Source: Jiella endophytica (GTDB lineage: Bacteria; Pseudomonadota; Alphaproteobacteria; Rhizobiales; Rhizobiaceae). From it: 64,000 bases of DNA. Both the position numbers and the translations under genes were made by a program. The notes below the pieces were generated by a model, which had not been told where the DNA came from, made no database searches, and worked only from the letters and a program-made list of their open reading frames with translations. The stretch covers positions 62,001 to 126,000 of the forward strand of contig NZ_SOZD01000004.1 of NCBI RefSeq assembly GCF_004519335.1. Direction: 5' to 3'. Of this stretch, positions 60,767-64,000 are shown piece after piece; the first letter of the stretch is position 1; every line of letters starts with the position of its first letter.

Positions 60767-61762
60767 ATGCGGCTGTCTCGCGCCGTCTCGGCTCTGTTCG
60801 CGCTGCTTTTCGCCATGGTTCTCGCTCTGCCGGCCACGGCCGAGACGAAGCCCACCCTGCGCGTCGGGGTCCTGAAATTCGGCACGGTGAACTGGGAGCT
60901 CGACGCGATGAAGCGCGCCGGCCTTGACGGCAAGGCCGGGGTCGACGTCGAGATCGTCCCCTTCGCCGGCGAGGATGCCTCGGCCGTCGCGCTCCAGGCC
61001 GGCAGCGTCGACATGATCGTCTCGGACTGGCTGTGGGTGTCGCGGCTGCGGGCCGAGGGGGCCGACTATACCTTCGTGCCCTATTCCACCTCGGTCGGCT
61101 CGCTGATGGTCGCCGGCGACAGCCCGGTCGAAAATCTCGGCGACCTGAAGGGCAGGACCATCGGCGTCGCCGGCGGGCCGCTCGACAAGAACTGGCTGCT
61201 GATCCAGGCGCTCGCGAAGAAGGCCTTCGACGTCGACCTCGCCGCCGAAAATTCCATCGTCTACGGCGCGCCGCCGCTCCTGACCGAAAAGGCGCGGCAG
61301 GGCGAGCTCGATGCCGTCCTGAATTTCTGGCATTACGCCGCAAGGCTCGAGGCAGAGGGTTTTCGCACCCTCGTGTCCGGCACCGACGCGGCGGTGAAGA
61401 TGGGCACCTCCGGCCCCGTCGCCGCGATCGGCTGGGTGTTCAGCGACGGTTTCGCAAAAGAGCACCCGGAGGCGATCGAAGGGTTCCTGGCCGCGGACAA
61501 GGCGACCAAGGCCCTGCTCGCGAGCTCCGACGAGGCCTGGGAGGCGCTGAAGCCGCTGATGAAGGCCGAGGACGAGAAGACCTTCACCACCCTTCGCGAC
61601 CGCTACCGCGAGGGCATTCCCTCCCGCTCCGGGGCCGAGGAAGCCAAGGACACCGAGACGCTCTACCAGCTTCTCGCCGGGATCGGCGGCGAAAGGCTGG
61701 TCGGCCCGGCGAAGACGCTGTCGCCGGGGACCTATTACGACGACGGCAAGAATGGCTCTTGA
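60767..61762 (+). CDS. ABC transporter substrate-binding protein (NMT1/SsuA type)
   Basis: A 331-residue periplasmic binding protein. Signal peptide about 1-27 (ALPATAET), then LRVGVLKFGTVNWELDAMKRAGL and DMIVSDWLWVSRLRAEGADYTFVPYSTSVGSLMV, matching the NMT1/THI5 fold. GGGAGGA precedes the ATG. Substrate unknown; the fold binds pyrimidine, sulfonate or nitrate-type ligands in relatives. First gene of a three-gene importer. Confidence 0.9.
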   Translation: MRLSRAVSALFALLFAMVLALPATAETKPTLRVGVLKFGTVNWELDAMKRAGLDGKAGVDVEIVPFAGEDASAVALQAGSVDMIVSDWLWVSRLRAEGADYTFVPYSTSVGSLMVAGDSPVENLGDLKGRTIGVAGGPLDKNWLLIQALAKKAFDVDLAAENSIVYGAPPLLTEKARQGELDAVLNFWHYAARLEAEGFRTLVSGTDAAVKMGTSGPVAAIGWVFSDGFAKEHPEAIEGFLAADKATKALLASSDEAWEALKPLMKAEDEKTFTTLRDRYREGIPSRSGAEEAKDTETLYQLLAGIGGERLVGPAKTLSPGTYYDDGKNGS

Positions 61763-62573
61763 TCGACCTGCTGCCCCCTCGGGCGGAGCGCTGATGCCGA
61801 GGGGCGCCTGGCAGCTCCTCGGCCCGCGCCTCGTCGCCGTCGTCTCGCTTGCCGGGCTTCTCGCCATCTGGTGGGTGGCGGCGAGCCTTGCCCATAGCCG
61901 CGTCCTTCCGACACCGCCGGAGGTGTTCGACGCCTTCTGGCGGGACGCGTTGACGGGCGAACTCTTCTTCCATCTCGCCATGACGCTGATGCGCGTTGCC
62001 GGCGCCTTCGTCATTGCCATGGCGGTCGGCTCGGCGATCGGCATCCTCCTCGGCATGAATGCCGAGGCCAACCGCTTCTTCGATCCCTGGCTGATCCTCT
62101 TCCTCAACATCCCGGCGCTGGTGCTGATCGTCCTCGCCTATATCTGGTTCGGCCTCAACGAGGCGGCGGCGATCGGCGCCATCGCCGTCAACAAGATCCC
62201 CAATGTCGTCGTCACCATGCGCGAGGGGGCGCGGACCCTCGACCGGGATCTCGAGGAGATGGCGCGGGTCTACCGCTTTTCCGGGCTCAAGACGCTCCGC
62301 CACGTGGTGCTGCCGCAGCTGCAGCCTTATTTCGCCGCGGCCTCGCGCTCGGGCATCTCGCTGATCTGGAAGATCGCCCTCGTCGTCGAGCTGCTCGGCC
62401 GCTCGAACGGCGTCGGCTTCCAGATCAACCTTTACTTCCAGCTCTTCGACGTTGCGGCCATTCTGGCCTATACGCTGGCCTTCGTCGCCGTCATGCTGAC
62501 CATCGAGTTCCTGCTTGTCCAACCTTTCGAAGCCCATTCCACCCGCTGGCGGCCGAAGCGCGCTCGCGGTTGA
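61752..62573 (+). CDS. ABC transporter permease (SsuC/TauC type)
   Basis: A 273-residue permease with about six helices. The EAA-type coupling loop is in EEMARVYRFSGLKTLRHVVLPQLQPYFAAASRSGISLIWKIALVVELL. Starts 11 bases inside the substrate-binding gene, so they are coupled. Forms a homodimeric channel in the inner membrane. Confidence 0.93.
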   Translation: MALDRPAAPSGGALMPRGAWQLLGPRLVAVVSLAGLLAIWWVAASLAHSRVLPTPPEVFDAFWRDALTGELFFHLAMTLMRVAGAFVIAMAVGSAIGILLGMNAEANRFFDPWLILFLNIPALVLIVLAYIWFGLNEAAAIGAIAVNKIPNVVVTMREGARTLDRDLEEMARVYRFSGLKTLRHVVLPQLQPYFAAASRSGISLIWKIALVVELLGRSNGVGFQINLYFQLFDVAAILAYTLAFVAVMLTIEFLLVQPFEAHSTRWRPKRARG

Positions 62574-63273
62574 GATCCGCGGCAAGACCTTTCTCGGCGC
62601 CGACGGGGAAGCCGTCCGGGCGATCGAGGAGATCGCCTTCGAGGTCGCGCCGGCAAGCTTTGCGACGCTGATCGGCCCGTCCGGCTGCGGCAAGACGACG
62701 ACGCTGAGGATCATCCTCGGCCTCGACACCGACTTTACCGGCCGGTTGAAGCTGCCGGAGGCGGACGGCCGCATCGCCGCCGTGTTCCAGGAGCCGCGCC
62801 TGTTGCCCTGGCGCACGGTGGAGGAGAATGTCCGGCTTGCCTTGCCGGATGCCGAGGCCGGCCGCGATCTCGATGAGCTCTTCGAGGTGCTCGGCCTTGC
62901 CGAGATGCGGACGCGCTACCCCTCGGAACTGTCGCTCGGCCTCGCCCGCCGGGTGGCGCTCGCCCGGGCCTTCGCGATCAGGCCGTCGCTGCTCGTCCTC
63001 GACGAGCCCTTCGTCTCCCTCGACGAGCAGACGGCGGGCCGGCTGCGCAGGTTGCTGACCGAGGTCTGGTCGGCAAGACCGACGACGGCGCTGATGGTGA
63101 CCCACAATCTGCGCGAGGCGGTGGAGCTGTCGGACCGGATCGTTTTTCTGACCGAACGCCCGGCGCGGGTTCGCGGCATCCACGAGATCACCACGCCGCG
63201 CAGCGAGCGCGACACGCGCTGGCGCGAGACCACCCTCTCGGCCATCGCCAAGCGCTATTCCGGCGTCTTGTAA
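62515..63273 (+). CDS. ABC transporter ATP-binding protein (SsuB/TauB type)
   Basis: A 252-residue ATPase of the same importer. Walker [11 protein letters not shown]-loop [12 protein letters not shown], Walker [14 protein letters not shown] and switch MVTHN are intact. The signature region reads [15 protein letters not shown], so LSLGL replaces the usual LSGGQ. A TTG at 62515 gives a 59-base overlap with the permease; a later start is possible. Confidence 0.92.
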   Translation: MSNLSKPIPPAGGRSALAVEIRGKTFLGADGEAVRAIEEIAFEVAPASFATLIGPSGCGKTTTLRIILGLDTDFTGRLKLPEADGRIAAVFQEPRLLPWRTVEENVRLALPDAEAGRDLDELFEVLGLAEMRTRYPSELSLGLARRVALARAFAIRPSLLVLDEPFVSLDEQTAGRLRRLLTEVWSARPTTALMVTHNLREAVELSDRIVFLTERPARVRGIHEITTPRSERDTRWRETTLSAIAKRYSGVL

Positions 63274-63623
63274 GTCCACAGTCCGGCACCTTGGACGCGG
63301 CGTCACGCCACCAAGGCTGGAACGCTTCGATTGTCATGACGGGGGCGAATTGTTATTTTCCGCCGTATGGATGGATTTCCGCGATCTTGGTCGCGCCGCA
63401 AGGGGCGCGTCAGGCTGCCGACCAGCGAGGGCTTCGCCAGGCTCTCCGACCGCGCGCGCCTGCCCGGACGCTTCTTCTACCGGCTGACCGACGCGGGCGG
63501 CAGATAGGGCCGGAACCCGGCGGCGCGGCGATCACGCCGCCCGCCCCCGTCTTTTCCACGTCCGAACCATTGACCGCGGCAGGCGTCCCAGAAAGAGACC
63601 GGCCGCGCCGGGAGCCAAGACCA
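63274..63623. other. 350-base interval before leuC
   Basis: Holds a 46-codon frame at 63367-63507 and the leuC ribosome binding region (GGGAG at 63610). No leucine-rich leader peptide or attenuator was seen. Confidence 0.4.
63367..63507 (+). CDS. Possible 46-residue basic peptide upstream of leuC
   Basis: A short frame encoding a basic, Arg-rich peptide ([17 protein letters not shown] at the start, [13 protein letters not shown] at the end). It has no run of Leu codons, so it is not a leu attenuator leader. There is no strong ribosome binding site. May be a real small protein or chance. Confidence 0.3.
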   Translation: MDGFPRSWSRRKGRVRLPTSEGFARLSDRARLPGRFFYRLTDAGGR

Positions 63624-64000
63624 ATGAGCCAAGCCAGCGAGAAGCCCCGCACGATCTACGACAAGATCTGGGACGCCCATCTGATCGGCGGCGAGGACAG
63701 CGATTCCTCGCTGATCTACATCGACCGCCATCTCGTCCACGAGGTGACCAGCCCGCAGGCCTTCGAGGGGCTGCGGCTGGCAGGCCGCAAGGTGCATCAG
63801 CCGAAGCGCACCCTTGCCGTCGTCGATCACAACGTGCCGACCACCCCCGACCGCAAACAGGGCATCAAGAACGAGGAAAGCCGCATCCAGGTCGAGGCGC
63901 TGGCGAAGAACGCCGCCGATTTCGGCATCGAATATTTCGACGCCGCCGACAACCGCCAGGGCATCGTCCACATCATCGGCCCCGAGCAGGGCTTCACTTT
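63624..64000 (+). CDS. leuC: 3-isopropylmalate dehydratase large subunit, cut off by the window
   Basis: Large subunit of isopropylmalate isomerase in leucine synthesis, an aconitase-type [4Fe-4S] enzyme. Only the first 125 codons are present. [38 protein letters not shown], and [11 protein letters not shown] are diagnostic. GGGAG precedes the ATG. The cluster cysteines lie outside the window. Confidence 0.96.
   Translation, partial: MSQASEKPRTIYDKIWDAHLIGGEDSDSSLIYIDRHLVHEVTSPQAFEGLRLAGRKVHQPKRTLAVVDHNVPTTPDRKQGIKNEESRIQVEALAKNAADFGIEYFDAADNRQGIVHIIGPEQGFT

Overview
This is a GC-rich chromosomal window from an alphaproteobacterium of the Hyphomicrobiales (Rhizobiales). The main clue is the flagellar cluster, whose gene set is typical of that order: rem/ftcR, motC, a FliK/MotD-type protein, flbT, flaF and a short flgD. 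The linkages rsmE-gshA and rplS...leuC, the DUF1127 proteins and the order-specific intergenic palindromes agree. An Aurantimonas/Aureimonas-like genus is possible but is only inference. No rRNA, tRNA, insertion sequence, CRISPR array or prophage was seen.

Layout. 1-5400: the end of septation protein ispZ, tRNA hydroxylase trhO, an unrecognised permease, ribosomal protein rplS, and a divergent TetR regulator/SDR pair with two adjacent palindromic operators. 5500-7500: a patch of visibly lower GC with a GNAT acetyltransferase, a DUF2971 protein and several palindromes, probably acquired. 7600-28000: mostly housekeeping and small regulators (methyltransferase, DUF2061, XRE, ArsR and LysR regulators, two DUF1127 proteins, rsmE, gshA, a CNNM/CorC protein, pentapeptide protein, xseA, a copper-chaperone pair, a DD-carboxypeptidase, a DEAD-box helicase). 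28000-29030: two small genes, one with a PilZ domain.

29060-50400: one long leftward flagellar block, in transcription order fliF, a fliH-like gene, motB, motC, fliK, rem, flgE, flgK, flgL, flaF, flbT, flgD, fliQ, flhA, fliR, then fliJ-like, flgJ-like, flgN-like and one conserved unknown gene. Many genes overlap by ATGA, GTGA or TAGTG. Full CtrA-type sites (TTAA-N7-TTAAC) lie upstream of both fliF and rem, which suggests cell-cycle control of the first operon and of the flagellar activator. FliK is very large (1380 residues) and MotC carries a long His/Asp/Glu/Gly-rich insert.

50785-64000: a SelW-like protein, a K+ channel with a C-terminal zinc ribbon, rlmN, a secreted unknown protein, an MFS transporter, a DUF305 gene behind a CueR/HmrR-type copper promoter, a parDE toxin-antitoxin pair, a DUF1223 protein, the biotin importer bioYMN, an NMT1-type ABC importer and the start of leuC.

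The points most worth following are the LysR/DUF1127 intergenic region (a TGTGA-N6-TCACA box plus an intrinsic terminator inside the DUF1127 leader, possibly a small RNA), the paired CtrA sites, a well-matched sigma-54 promoter facing the 3' end of fliK, the copper box before DUF305, and the DUF2971 patch. No complete new multi-gene system was recognised.
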